A stretch of DNA of 64,000 nt from Flagellimonas_B algarum (GTDB taxonomy: Bacteria > Bacteroidota > Bacteroidia > Flavobacteriales > Flavobacteriaceae): assembly GCF_040513375.1 (NCBI RefSeq), contig NZ_JBEVTG010000001.1:682001-746000 (forward strand). Direction: 5' to 3'. Every line of letters begins with the position of its first letter. The first letter of the stretch is position 1. The position numbers were made by a program, and so were the translations under genes. Below, one piece after another: positions 51,306 through 60,075 of the stretch. The notes under the pieces were generated by a model. That model saw only the letters and a program-made list of their open reading frames with translations, was not told the DNA's origin and did not search any database.

Positions 51306-52928
51306 TTAGTCTTTCGAGCGGATTTCGGCTTCTTCCATACGCTGCATCACCTCATTATCGATTTCAAGTACCCGATCCAACATGATGTCATGTTCGGTTT
51401 TGATCCTTGCGGCTAAATTGGGGGAATACAGCTGTTCGGCGATATTCGCCTTGATATACGTCTTGATTTTTCGCTCTTGCCCGTAAAAATCCAGTTTAAT
51501 GCCCCGGTCCAACAAGTAATCGATAAACCGTTCGAAGAGAATGTCATCGACCTGGTAGTCTTCGATGAATTCCATTCGGGGGTAATTTTGGAAACGGCTG
51601 CGGTCACGTTCCAAGAATCGAAAAACGAAGTCGGAGAAAAAGCCTGAAGAATCCAAGCTTTCGACCCGTTCCTGGTTGATGGAACCGATCGGCACGAAGA
51701 CATCGGGTATGATGCCCCCACCACCATAGACCACCTTGCCTTTCGGAGTGACGAATCGCAACGAATCGGCCACTTTGATGCTATCTACAGTCACCAGTTC
51801 ACCACTGTTGTAACGTTCCATGAATTTTTGATAATAATCGTCGTGTCCCTTTTCATACGATCGTTGAATCGATCGTCCGGTAGGTGTATAATAGCGTGAA
51901 ACCGTTAGCCGTACTGCCGAACCGTCACCTAGATCCATTTCGCGCTGCACTAGACCTTTGCCGAATGAACGTCGCCCGACAATGGTTCCGACATCATTGT
52001 CTTGCAAAGCCCCGGCGATGATCTCACTGGCAGAGGCCGAACGTTCGTTGATCAAGACATAGACCGGTCGGTCTTCAAACGTACCGCGATCGGTAGCGTA
52101 CGCCTTTTTTATCGTGCCGCTCTTATTTTTAGTGAAAAGGATCAGTTTTCCCTTTTTTAGGAATTCATCCGCCATTTTCTCAGCGATACCCAAATACCCA
52201 CCCGGATTGTCACGAAGGTCCAAAATCAACTTTTTCGCGCCTTTTTGCTCCAAGTCGAACAAGGCTTTCTTGAACTCCTTGAAAGTTGATTCCGCAAAGC
52301 GGTTGAGTTTGATATAACCCAAATCGTTGGTCAACATGAACTCAGCGACCACGCTCTTTATCGGTACCACGTCGCGTTTGACATCGACATCGAAATACCG
52401 GTTTTCAGACTTGCGATAAACACCAAGCTTAACACGGGTCCCCTCGAGTCCTTTCAGTCTTTCGACCAATAGCGAGTTCGCTATTCGCTTGCCGAAGAGG
52501 GTATCGCCATCAGCGGTCAATATCTTGTCACCGGCTTGAAGGCCCATGCGATCACTCGGGCCGTCTTTGATGGTTCGCACTACGGTCAGGGTGTCACCGA
52601 ACATATTGAACCGGATTCCGATCCCCACGAAATCACCTTTCATGTTTTCGGATACGGCTTCCATATCCTCCTTGGGAATGTAAACGGAATGCGGGTCGAG
52701 TTTACCGAGAATGTTGTTCACGGTCACATCGACGATACTATCGGTGTCGATATCATCAACGTATTCATAGTCGATGTAATCGATCAATCGATTCAATTTG
52801 TCTTTTTTGGAATTCGTCGAGAAGAGCCTCTCCGGCGAATCATTGAAGTGTAATTTTCCTCCAATGAAAATGCCAATGGCCACGGCCAAGGCCAACAAAG
52901 TAGGTATGAGGTAATTGTACTTCTTCAT
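51306..52928 (-). CDS. S41 family C-terminal processing peptidase
   Basis: A 540-residue periplasmic protease with an uncleaved-type N-terminal membrane segment (about 8-26). A PDZ domain lies at about 85-175 (MKGDFVGIGIRFNMFGDT; MGLQAGDKILTADGD). The S41 core has a Ser in NERSASASEIIAGAL and a Lys in GRRSFGKGLVQ as the catalytic dyad, and FDLEQKGAKKLILDLRDNPGG is typical of the family. The C-terminal 130 residues are an extra domain common in Bacteroidetes members. It should trim or degrade envelope proteins. Confidence 0.93.
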   Translation of the reverse strand: MKKYNYLIPTLLALAVAIGIFIGGKLHFNDSPERLFSTNSKKDKLNRLIDYIDYEYVDDIDTDSIVDVTVNNILGKLDPHSVYIPKEDMEAVSENMKGDFVGIGIRFNMFGDTLTVVRTIKDGPSDRMGLQAGDKILTADGDTLFGKRIANSLLVERLKGLEGTRVKLGVYRKSENRYFDVDVKRDVVPIKSVVAEFMLTNDLGYIKLNRFAESTFKEFKKALFDLEQKGAKKLILDLRDNPGGYLGIAEKMADEFLKKGKLILFTKNKSGTIKKAYATDRGTFEDRPVYVLINERSASASEIIAGALQDNDVGTIVGRRSFGKGLVQREMDLGDGSAVRLTVSRYYTPTGRSIQRSYEKGHDDYYQKFMERYNSGELVTVDSIKVADSLRFVTPKGKVVYGGGGIIPDVFVPIGSINQERVESLDSSGFFSDFVFRFLERDRSRFQNYPRMEFIEDYQVDDILFERFIDYLLDRGIKLDFYGQERKIKTYIKANIAEQLYSPNLAARIKTEHDIMLDRVLEIDNEVMQRMEEAEIRSKD

Positions 52929-52940
52929 AGGTATTTGGGT

Positions 52941-53378
52941 CTAGACCATCTCTTCCAAAATGGGCATATGCACGATTTCAACACCGGCCCGTGCCAAAAA
53001 TCGCAATCCACTATCGTCTTTGTACGCCGTCTGGTACACCACCCGTTTGATTCCGGATTGGTGGATCAGCTTGCTGCACTCCCGACAGGGAGACAACGTG
53101 ATGTATAAGGTCGCCCCTTCACACGACTGTGTCGATGCGGCCACTTTGAGGATAGCATTGGCTTCGGCATGTAAAACATACCATTTGGTATATCCTTCTT
53201 CGTCTTCGCAGAAATTCTCAAATCCGGTCGGGGTTCCGTTATACCCGTCTGAAATGATCATCCGGTCTTTGACGATGATCGCGCCCACCTGCTTGCGTTT
53301 GCAATACGAGAGCTTGCCCCATTCTTTGGCCATTCTTAGGTAAGCCTTATCATATTTTTCCTGCTTGCGTGCGTTCAT
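52941..53378 (-). CDS. Deoxycytidylate (dCMP) deaminase family protein
   Basis: A 145-residue zinc deaminase with LHAEANAI (zinc His, catalytic Glu) and SPCRECSKLI (zinc Cys pair), a second metal-binding residue set in the N-terminal half and the family SYCKRKQVGAIIVKD. It should turn dCMP into dUMP for thymidylate synthesis, alongside the dNTP genes nrdAB and dgt here. Its stop is 12 bases upstream of the S41 gene start on the same strand. Confidence 0.92.
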   Translation of the reverse strand: MNARKQEKYDKAYLRMAKEWGKLSYCKRKQVGAIIVKDRMIISDGYNGTPTGFENFCEDEEGYTKWYVLHAEANAILKVAASTQSCEGATLYITLSPCRECSKLIHQSGIKRVVYQTAYKDDSGLRFLARAGVEIVHMPILEEMV

Positions 53379-53456
53379 GCGTTATTTAGGGATGTTTTTT
53401 AAATATAGGGGCTTTGATTGCAGGTGCAATGGAATTCGCTTAAAATTAACGATCGT

Positions 53457-54041
53457 TCAATTAGGAAACGTATCGATCATCATCGGTATTGTCACCAAAA
53501 GCACTAAGATCGATGTAACGCCTATGTACCACTTTCGATCCAGTTTCAAGATTCCTACCAAAAGGTAGGCGACCACCAAGGCCAACAAGATCACGGTCAC
53601 CTGAGAAAGTTCGATTCCGGCGGCAAAACCGAGCAACGGTCCGATCTTATGGGTTTCCTCTGCCATCAACATGTTGAAGTAATTCGAAAAACCAAAGCCG
53701 TGGATCAGCCCGAAGAAAGCGGTAGCCAAGCCATGGAAATAGATTCCGGTCGAACGTTCTTCCTTAGCGAGACGAAAGAGGTTGAAGCCTGCTGTCAACG
53801 CAATGGTCACGGGAATAAGGAATTCGATCAACCCAACATCGACCTTCACGATATCATACACTGAAAAAGCCAATGACAGACAGTGGGCAATGGTAAATAT
53901 TGTGGCCAGAATGACTACTTGCTTCCATTGTTTAAAGCTGAAAGGGATGGCAAGCGTCGCCAAAAAAAGAATATGGTCATAGGCATTGATATCCAAAACG
54001 TGTTTCAGACCCAATTCGATGTAAAACCAAAAATCCTGCAT
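53457..54041 (-). CDS. HupE/UreJ family membrane protein
   Basis: A 194-residue, six-helix protein beginning with FYIELGLKHVLDINAYDHILFL, the HupE/UreJ-2 signature, with conserved His also in TIAHCLSLAFSV and GLIHGFGFSNYF. Members may carry nickel or cobalt or act in metallo-enzyme maturation. No hydrogenase or urease gene is nearby, so the ion is uncertain. Confidence 0.87.
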   Translation of the reverse strand: MQDFWFYIELGLKHVLDINAYDHILFLATLAIPFSFKQWKQVVILATIFTIAHCLSLAFSVYDIVKVDVGLIEFLIPVTIALTAGFNLFRLAKEERSTGIYFHGLATAFFGLIHGFGFSNYFNMLMAEETHKIGPLLGFAAGIELSQVTVILLALVVAYLLVGILKLDRKWYIGVTSILVLLVTIPMMIDTFPN

Positions 54042-54059
54042 TGCTTAAGTGTTTTTAGG

Positions 54060-54791
54060 TTATGCGATACCGCGTTCTTTTTGAATGGTCTCGTAGGCCT
54101 TTTGGACTTCCTTGAACTTTTCTTCGGCCCCTTTTTTAATCGCTTCGTTCTCGGTGACCACGCGATCTGGATGGTATTTTTTGGCCATTTTCCGATAGGC
54201 CTGTTTAACCTCATCGTCAGACGCCGATTTAGGGATTTCCAGAATCTTATAAGCATTGTCGGCCGCCTCGACGAACATGGCCATGATGCTTTCGAAGTCG
54301 TGCACACTAACCCTGAAATATCTGGCCAGTTCCCTAAGTTTGTCCACTTCGGCCTTGCTAACCTGGCCATCGGCTTGGGCGATCCCAAAAAGAAAATGGA
54401 GCAGTTGTAGGCGCACCGCATAGCGGGTGCGTTGGGTCAGGTAGGTACATATCTTTTGCGCGGAGACTTCCCTTTTCTTGATGACGTCATTGAAAGTCCG
54501 GAATATCGAATTGGCCCGCTCTTTGCCGTAAGTACTGATGAAATATTGCCGAACATAATCAAGTTCCCGTTGGCTGACCTGCCCATCGGCCTTGATCACA
54601 ATGGAACATAACGACAGCAGGTTCAATTCAAAATCCGCCGGTGAAACGGATTGTCGACTAAAATCACGAATGACGTTCCGGCCTCCCCCGCCGTTGACAT
54701 TGTCGAAAAAGCTGCCTAGCAAAAAGCCCAAAATGGCCCCTGGAAACCGGAATACGAAATACCCCAGGAGTGCCGCAACGTACTTGATCAT
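54060..54791 (-). CDS. DjlA-type TerB and DnaJ domain protein
   Basis: A 243-residue protein with an N-terminal membrane segment rich in Gly (YFVFRFPGAILGFLLGSFF, about 9-27), a TerB-like helical domain at about 55-165 (IVIKADGQVSQRELDYVRQYF; FGIAQADGQVSKAEVDKLREL), and a C-terminal J domain (about 180-243) with the HPD motif in KMAKKYHPDRV. The order matches DjlA, which recruits DnaK at the inner membrane. It sits 18 bases upstream of the HupE gene on the same strand. Confidence 0.92.
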   Translation of the reverse strand: MIKYVAALLGYFVFRFPGAILGFLLGSFFDNVNGGGGRNVIRDFSRQSVSPADFELNLLSLCSIVIKADGQVSQRELDYVRQYFISTYGKERANSIFRTFNDVIKKREVSAQKICTYLTQRTRYAVRLQLLHFLFGIAQADGQVSKAEVDKLRELARYFRVSVHDFESIMAMFVEAADNAYKILEIPKSASDDEVKQAYRKMAKKYHPDRVVTENEAIKKGAEEKFKEVQKAYETIQKERGIA

Positions 54792-54888
54792 CCCTTATTC
54801 GTTCTTTGATTCCCAAAGATAGGGTTTTGACCGTGAACGTGGCGCTCTATGGGCTGTAAGGTCAAGTGGAATAAGCGACAAAATTTGG

Positions 54889-54896
54889 TATCTTTG
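54889..54896 (+). promoter_or_regulatory. -7 promoter element TATCTTTG of the bacilliredoxin gene
   Basis: Matches TANNTTTG, 20 bases before the ATG at 54917. Confidence 0.6.
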
Positions 54897-54916
54897 TCTT
54901 TTGAAAAAAGTAGCTT

Positions 54917-55327
54917 ATGTATCCTGAAGAATTAGTAAAACCAATGAGAGCCGACTTGGCGGATGCCGGGTTCGAAGAATTATATACCAGCGAAGCCGTT
55001 GAAGGCGCCCTTAAAAAGGAAGGTACGACCTTGGTCGTGGTGAATTCCGTTTGTGGTTGTGCTGCGGCGAATGCCCGACCTGCGGCCAAATTGAGCCTGC
55101 AAAATGGCAAAACACCCAATCACTTGGTCACCGTTTTCGCCGGGGTAGATATGGAAGCCGTTGAAACCGCGCGTAACCATATGGTGCCATTTCCACCTTC
55201 ATCCCCTAGTATGGCCTTGTTCAAGGATGGGGAGTTGGTCCATATGATCGAACGCCACCATATCGAAGGCCGACCAGCTGAGATGATCGCCGAAAACCTC
55301 ACCGGGGCTTACGACGAATTTTGCTGA
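54917..55327 (+). CDS. BrxA/BrxB family bacilliredoxin
   Basis: A 136-residue thioredoxin-fold protein with the active site CGC in VVNSVCGCAAANARPA (Cys46 and Cys48), the atypical motif of bacilliredoxins (YphP/YqiW family). In low-molecular-thiol bacteria these remove bacillithiol from proteins; flavobacteria also have homologues. It ends with its own terminator at 55350. Confidence 0.93.
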   Translation: MYPEELVKPMRADLADAGFEELYTSEAVEGALKKEGTTLVVVNSVCGCAAANARPAAKLSLQNGKTPNHLVTVFAGVDMEAVETARNHMVPFPPSSPSMALFKDGELVHMIERHHIEGRPAEMIAENLTGAYDEFC

Positions 55328-55349
55328 ATACCGGCTTAAAGGAATGTTG

Positions 55350-55374
55350 AAACCGCCATTACGGCGGTTTTTTA
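55350..55374 (+). terminator. Intrinsic terminator after the bacilliredoxin gene
   Basis: Stem AAACCGCC / GGCGGTTT with loop ATTAC, followed by a T run. Confidence 0.88.
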
Positions 55375-55383
55375 TTGCATATC

Positions 55384-56097
55384 ATGAAAAAAGCGATCAT
55401 CATCGGTGCCAGTTCAGGAATCGGAAGGGCCCTGGCCATGGAATTGGTTTCTGAAGGATACCATATCGGTATCGTCGGTCGGCGGGCATCACTGCTCGAA
55501 AGTTCGAAAAGCGAGCACCCTGACCACCTGACCATCGGCAACTTCGACGTGCTCGAACCCGATATTCCCAATCGGCTCGATGCACTCGTCGCATCGCTTG
55601 GGGGTCTCGATGTTTTGGTCATTTCGGCCGGCACCGGAGAACTCAACCCCACCCTAGCCCCTGAACATATCGAGAAGACCAATGCCCTGAACGTCGATGC
55701 CTTTAGCAGATTGGCCGTCTGGGGCTATCGCCTCTTCCAAGCGCAGGGTCATGGCCATTTGGTCACGATATCATCGCTTGCCGGTTTACGTGGTGGTGGT
55801 ATCGCCCCCTCTTACAACGCCACCAAAGCCTATCAGCTGAATTTTTTGGAAGGTTTGCGACAAAAAAACCAGAAAGAACGAACCGGTTTGATCCTTACCG
55901 ATGTGAGACCGGGATTCGTTGATACGGCAATGGCCAAAGGGGAAGGCCGGTTTTGGGTCGCCCCGGTCGAAAAGGCCGCGCGACAGATCGCCAAGGCCAT
56001 CCGTAATGAAAAAGAAGTTGTCTACATCACAAAAAGATGGCGGTTGATTGCCTTGCTACTAAAAATTTTACCAACTTGGCTTTACAAACGATTTTGA
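55384..56097 (+). CDS. Short-chain dehydrogenase/reductase
   Basis: A 237-residue SDR with the cofactor motif GASSGIG (8-14), NAG-like SAGTGELN, catalytic Ser in VTISSLAG (130-131) and YNATK (Tyr144, Lys148). The Arg pair after the first strand (GRRAS) suggests NADPH. It starts at the ATG at 55384 after the terminator. Lysophospholipid acyltransferase and HD-hydrolase genes follow without gaps, so it might act on a lipid; the substrate is not readable. Confidence 0.92.
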   Translation: MKKAIIIGASSGIGRALAMELVSEGYHIGIVGRRASLLESSKSEHPDHLTIGNFDVLEPDIPNRLDALVASLGGLDVLVISAGTGELNPTLAPEHIEKTNALNVDAFSRLAVWGYRLFQAQGHGHLVTISSLAGLRGGGIAPSYNATKAYQLNFLEGLRQKNQKERTGLILTDVRPGFVDTAMAKGEGRFWVAPVEKAARQIAKAIRNEKEVVYITKRWRLIALLLKILPTWLYKRF

Positions 56098-56098
56098 A

Positions 56099-56830
56099 AT
56101 GGTCCGGTTGCTTTCCTATCCTTTGACGATCATCTATTTCTTCTTTTTCGGGTTGACCCTTGTGGTATTCCACCCGATCCAGTGGGTGGCCTTGAACCTG
56201 TTCGGATATCGTGCCCACAAGGCTAGCGTCAGCCTATTGAATTGGTTTTTGATGCGTTGTACGAACCTTATCGGAACCCGTTACCGTTTCGACAATGCCT
56301 ACAACATCCCCACCGATCGTCCATTGATCATCGTGACCAATCATCAAAGCATGTACGACATCCCCCCCATCATTTGGTATATGCGAAAACATCACCCCAA
56401 ATTCGTGAGCAAAAAAGAACTGGGTAAGGGTATCCCAAGCGTATCCTTCAACCTGCGTCATGGGGGTTCGGCATTGATCGATCGCAAAGATCCGAATCAA
56501 GCCCTCCATGCCATCGCCGAATTGGGTCGCTATATCGAGACGCACCATCGCAGTGCGGTGATTTTTCCGGAAGGTACCCGAAGTAGGGACGGCAGGCCCA
56601 AAACCTTCAAGCCTTCGGGACTGAAAGCCCTCATCAAGAATGCGCCTTCGGCCTTGATCGTTCCGATCACCATCAACAATTCATGGAAATTGCTGCGCTT
56701 TGGCCAATTTCCGATGGGGCTTGGCAGCTATTTGAAATTCAAGGTCCAAGAACCTATTCCCATTGAAGGGGATATCGAAACGTTGGTCAAAAAAGTGGAA
56801 CAGGCCGTCATCAAAGACCTCGTCTATTGA
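56099..56830 (+). CDS. 1-acyl-sn-glycerol-3-phosphate acyltransferase (PlsC family)
   Basis: A 243-residue acyltransferase with an N-terminal membrane segment (about 8-27), the HX4D motif NHQSMYD (81-87) and the second motif FPEGTRS (about 156-162), plus VPITINNSW in the acyl-binding region. It should transfer an acyl chain to lysophosphatidate or to a related lipid. It starts one base after the SDR stop and is followed at 56832 by the HD protein. Confidence 0.92.
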   Translation: MVRLLSYPLTIIYFFFFGLTLVVFHPIQWVALNLFGYRAHKASVSLLNWFLMRCTNLIGTRYRFDNAYNIPTDRPLIIVTNHQSMYDIPPIIWYMRKHHPKFVSKKELGKGIPSVSFNLRHGGSALIDRKDPNQALHAIAELGRYIETHHRSAVIFPEGTRSRDGRPKTFKPSGLKALIKNAPSALIVPITINNSWKLLRFGQFPMGLGSYLKFKVQEPIPIEGDIETLVKKVEQAVIKDLVY

Positions 56831-56831
56831 T

Positions 56832-57488
56832 ATGGAAGAAAGGGATATCATAGCGCGGACCAAAGCCTTTGTGAAACTCCAATTGAAAGATGCTGAAGGG
56901 GGGCATGATTGGTTTCACATCGAACGGGTCTATAACAACGCAGTCCGCATTTCCGAAGAAGAACCCGTCGACGGCTTGGTCGTTCGCCTTGCGGCCTTGT
57001 TGCATGATATCGCTGACCCAAAATTCCATGGGGGCGATGAAAAGCTCGGACCGAAAATCGCCGGTGATTTCCTGCGCAGCTTAGCCGTCGAAACAGAGCT
57101 GATCGACCATATCGTGGCCATAATCGCCAACATGTCGTTTAAAAACAGTTTAGATCCCGGAACCACCTTCAGTTCCAAAGAAATGGAAGTCGTTCAAGAT
57201 GCCGACCGGCTCGATGCTATCGGAGCGATCGGGATCGCGCGGGCTTTCAATTATGGCGGATTCAAAAACAGGGCCCTGTACGATCCCGATATTGCACCGG
57301 TCTTGAACATGACCAAAGCGGAGTACAAGAAATCAACAGCGCCTACCATCAACCATTTTTATGAAAAGTTGCTGTTGTTGAAAGAGCGCATGCACACCGC
57401 AACGGCCCGAAAACTCGCCGATGCCCGACATCAATACATGTTGCGTTACCTCGAACAATTCTATGCCGAATGGAAGGGCGATCGGTAA
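56832..57488 (+). CDS. HD domain phosphohydrolase (YedJ-like)
   Basis: A 218-residue HD-domain protein: HDWFHIERVYNNA (first His at 29), LLHDIADPKFHGG (HD at 58-59) and VVQDADRLDAIGAIGIARAF (the last Asp). The start at 56832 is one base after the PlsC stop codon; the longer reading overlaps the PlsC gene and would be unlikely. It may hydrolyse a nucleotide or a phosphate ester; the substrate is unknown. It closes the SDR-PlsC-HD operon. Confidence 0.9.
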   Translation: MEERDIIARTKAFVKLQLKDAEGGHDWFHIERVYNNAVRISEEEPVDGLVVRLAALLHDIADPKFHGGDEKLGPKIAGDFLRSLAVETELIDHIVAIIANMSFKNSLDPGTTFSSKEMEVVQDADRLDAIGAIGIARAFNYGGFKNRALYDPDIAPVLNMTKAEYKKSTAPTINHFYEKLLLLKERMHTATARKLADARHQYMLRYLEQFYAEWKGDR

Positions 57489-57596
57489 CCGCACCCCAAT
57501 TTACCCGCTGAAAATTAGTTGCATTTTGAACCGCTGCCCACGACCGCTTCGTTCTTAGTTTTTTGTATCTTCAAACCATTCCTTAATCCAATTGAA

Positions 57597-59021
57597 ATGC
57601 AACGAAGAAAATTCATCAAAAGTGCTGCGGCCACCTCTGCCGCATTTTCCATTGTGCCGAGTTATGTACTGGGCAAAAACCATGTTCCACCCAGTGATAC
57701 CCTTTATGTTGCCGCTTTCGGAGTAGGGGGTCGTGGTAGCGGGGTCATCAGGGGGCTCCAGCAGACCGGTAAGGTGAAATTCGTTGCGCTTTGTGATGTT
57801 GATGACCGTCGTGCCAAAGAAACCTATGATCTCTATCCCGACGTTAACAAATACAAGGATTACAGAAAAGTTTATGACAAGCACCTCAGCGAGATCGACG
57901 CGATTATGGTCGCCACACCAGACCATACGCATGCCTGCATCTCCTTACCCTTTATGCGGGCCAAAAAACATGCCTATGTCGAAAAACCGCTGACACACAA
58001 TATCAAGGAAGCCCGATTGATGACCCAGGTCGCCAAAGAAAATGGCATCGTGACCCAAATGGGGAATCAAGGAGCTTCGAGCGATGACAGCCGTATAGCC
58101 CGTGAGTGGGTCGAAAGTGGTATTATCGGCAAAGTACATACCATCGAATGTTGGACGAATAGGCCGGTATGGCCCCAAGGCGTTCCCGTGCCCAGCAAAA
58201 AACAACGGGTACCCCGTGAACTGGATTGGGACCTATGGTTAGGCCCTGCTGCCATGCGCGATTATAATGCCGCTTACCTGCCCTTTAAATGGCGTGGCTG
58301 GTGGGATTTCGGCACCGGAGCTTTGGGCGATATGGGATGCCACATTATGGAAACGCCCTTCAGTGTTTTGGATCTTGGGTACCCGACCGAAGCGGAAGCC
58401 AGTTGTACCACCGTTTGGGTGGGCGATTTCGTCGAAGCGGATTACAGTCCTTCTTGTCCGCCATCCTCGAAAATCCATTTGAAATTCCAACACGAATACC
58501 ATGGTGACATTCAGTTGAATTGGTATGATGGTGGACTTAAACCCGACCTACCCGACGACCTAAAAGACAATGAAATGGTTGGCGACGGTGGTGGTGGAAC
58601 CATCATGTATGGTGAACGCGGCACCTTGGTCTTCGATACCTACTCGCGAAATGCACGCTTCTTACCTTCAGAACTCAAGGAGCTGTTCAATGCGCCCAAA
58701 CCAAAATATCCCCGTGTGCCCGAAGGCATGAACGGCCACATTGCCAATTTTGTGGATGGATGTTTGAACGGGGCGGCGACCTCTTCCGATTTCGCCAAGG
58801 CCGGTCCTTTGACCGAAACCGTACTCATGGGCAACCTTGCCGTGAAGGCCTATCAATTCAAGCAATTGAAGCCCGGCAAAAAAATCGGCGATTGGGCGCC
58901 CTATGACTACCCCGGACGCCGGAAGTTATTGTGGGATGGCGAAAACATGAAAATCACGAATTACGAGAAAGCCAATGAATGGGTCAGTCGTGAGTACCGA
59001 CAAGGGTGGGACCTTGGTTAA
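57597..59021 (+). CDS. Tat-exported Gfo/Idh/MocA family oxidoreductase
   Basis: A 474-residue dehydrogenase-like protein with the Tat leader MQRRKFIKSAAATSAAFSIV. The nucleotide-binding region VAAFGVGGRGSGVIRGL and the conserved AYVEKPLTHNIKEARLM (EKP lysine) follow, then ALGDMGCHIMETPFSVLDLG with the likely catalytic His. Export with a bound NAD-type cofactor is known in this family, including glycoside-cleaving GH109 enzymes that use the bound NAD catalytically; whether this member does so is not decided by the motifs. It lies 15 kb from the sugar operons, in a unit with two small secreted or membrane genes downstream. Confidence 0.9.
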   Translation: MQRRKFIKSAAATSAAFSIVPSYVLGKNHVPPSDTLYVAAFGVGGRGSGVIRGLQQTGKVKFVALCDVDDRRAKETYDLYPDVNKYKDYRKVYDKHLSEIDAIMVATPDHTHACISLPFMRAKKHAYVEKPLTHNIKEARLMTQVAKENGIVTQMGNQGASSDDSRIAREWVESGIIGKVHTIECWTNRPVWPQGVPVPSKKQRVPRELDWDLWLGPAAMRDYNAAYLPFKWRGWWDFGTGALGDMGCHIMETPFSVLDLGYPTEAEASCTTVWVGDFVEADYSPSCPPSSKIHLKFQHEYHGDIQLNWYDGGLKPDLPDDLKDNEMVGDGGGGTIMYGERGTLVFDTYSRNARFLPSELKELFNAPKPKYPRVPEGMNGHIANFVDGCLNGAATSSDFAKAGPLTETVLMGNLAVKAYQFKQLKPGKKIGDWAPYDYPGRRKLLWDGENMKITNYEKANEWVSREYRQGWDLG

Positions 59022-59469
59022 ATCGACCATTGGCCGTTTTAAGGAAGTATTCTGGTTGGCAGGAACGTTTCTAGCCACCTTTTTGGTCACCCTACGAGTG
59101 TTCGGAAGCGATTTATCGTTTTGGAATACTCCTATTGATATCAATATCCACGACACCTATTTCGTGTTTGATGGTACCGTGTTTAGCTTGGTACTGTTCG
59201 TTTTTATGTTATTCGGGCTGTATTTGCTACGATCGGTGGCCACGGGTTTCGCTAAGGCAGACGTGACCCTGGTCTTTATCATCAGCACCTTACTCTTGAT
59301 GGTTTTACTTGGGTTCTTCCTTTATGGCGTGTATGACATTTATACATTTTCTCCCCATTCGGTGACGACCTGGGGTACGGTGTTTTACGCGCTCCTCATG
59401 TTATGGATCGGTTTGGCTTGCCTGCTGGTCCTTAGTGTTATCTATTATAGAAAATCAAAATCCGATTGA
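58975..59469 (+). CDS. Four-helix membrane protein with a COX1-like HDTYFV motif
   Basis: A protein of about 164 residues from the ATG at 58975. The start is uncertain: the first 47 bases overlap the upstream gene, and a GTG at 58990 or a TTG at 59014 is also possible. There are four helices: about 27-43, 68-88, 97-116 and 134-155. The loop after the first contains DINIHDTYFVFDG, resembling the DTYYVVAHFHY motif of cytochrome oxidase subunit I, but the heme ligands of that family are absent. Function unknown. Confidence 0.7.
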   Translation: MNGSVVSTDKGGTLVKSTIGRFKEVFWLAGTFLATFLVTLRVFGSDLSFWNTPIDINIHDTYFVFDGTVFSLVLFVFMLFGLYLLRSVATGFAKADVTLVFIISTLLLMVLLGFFLYGVYDIYTFSPHSVTTWGTVFYALLMLWIGLACLLVLSVIYYRKSKSD

Positions 59470-59973
59470 ATGAAACGATTGCTCCCTTTCATGGCCCTGA
59501 TGCTCCTTCTTCCAGTCCAGGCCCAAACCAATAACGACAACCTCAACACCCAATTGGCTGAAATGAAAACCTACTTTTTAGCGAAGGATTATGACAATTT
59601 CGCCAATTTCACTTACCCCAAGGTCATTGAAATGATCGGGGGCAAATCGACCATGGTCAAAGCGACCCGTCAAGCCATGACCCGCATGGAAAATGAGGGG
59701 TTTTCATTTTTGGACCTGAATTTCAAAGAGGCCTCCACCTTCGTCAAAAACGAGGGCGAACTGCAGTGTACCCTAACCCAGGTCATGCTTATGCAGACCC
59801 CGCAAGGCAAAGTACGCTCCGAATCGACCTTAATCGGCATTTCGAAAGACAACGGCACCAACTGGACCTTTATCGATGCCTCCGGAAAAGACAAGTCCGT
59901 CATGCTCAAGTATTTCCCGAACCTGCATCGGGATCTGGTCATCAAACCAAAATCACAACAATTGGTCGACTGA
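59470..59973 (+). CDS. Secreted small protein of unknown function (NTF2-like shape)
   Basis: A 167-residue protein with a Sec signal peptide (about 18 residues, ending VQAQ). The mature part has two helices (LNTQLAEMKTYFLAKDYDNF; MVKATRQAMTRMENEGFSF) and then strands, which suggests an NTF2-like or SnoaL-like cone; WTFIDASGKDKSV is a conserved-looking end. I do not recognise a family. The gene starts directly after the previous stop codon. Confidence 0.65.
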   Translation: MKRLLPFMALMLLLPVQAQTNNDNLNTQLAEMKTYFLAKDYDNFANFTYPKVIEMIGGKSTMVKATRQAMTRMENEGFSFLDLNFKEASTFVKNEGELQCTLTQVMLMQTPQGKVRSESTLIGISKDNGTNWTFIDASGKDKSVMLKYFPNLHRDLVIKPKSQQLVD

Positions 59974-60075
59974 GGATGGAAACAGCAATTCGCGACAAAA
60001 CGAAATTGCACTTCGGGTCCAATATCTGGGAATCTTAAATACATGAATCGCAGGCAAACGTTAGGTATCAAAACA

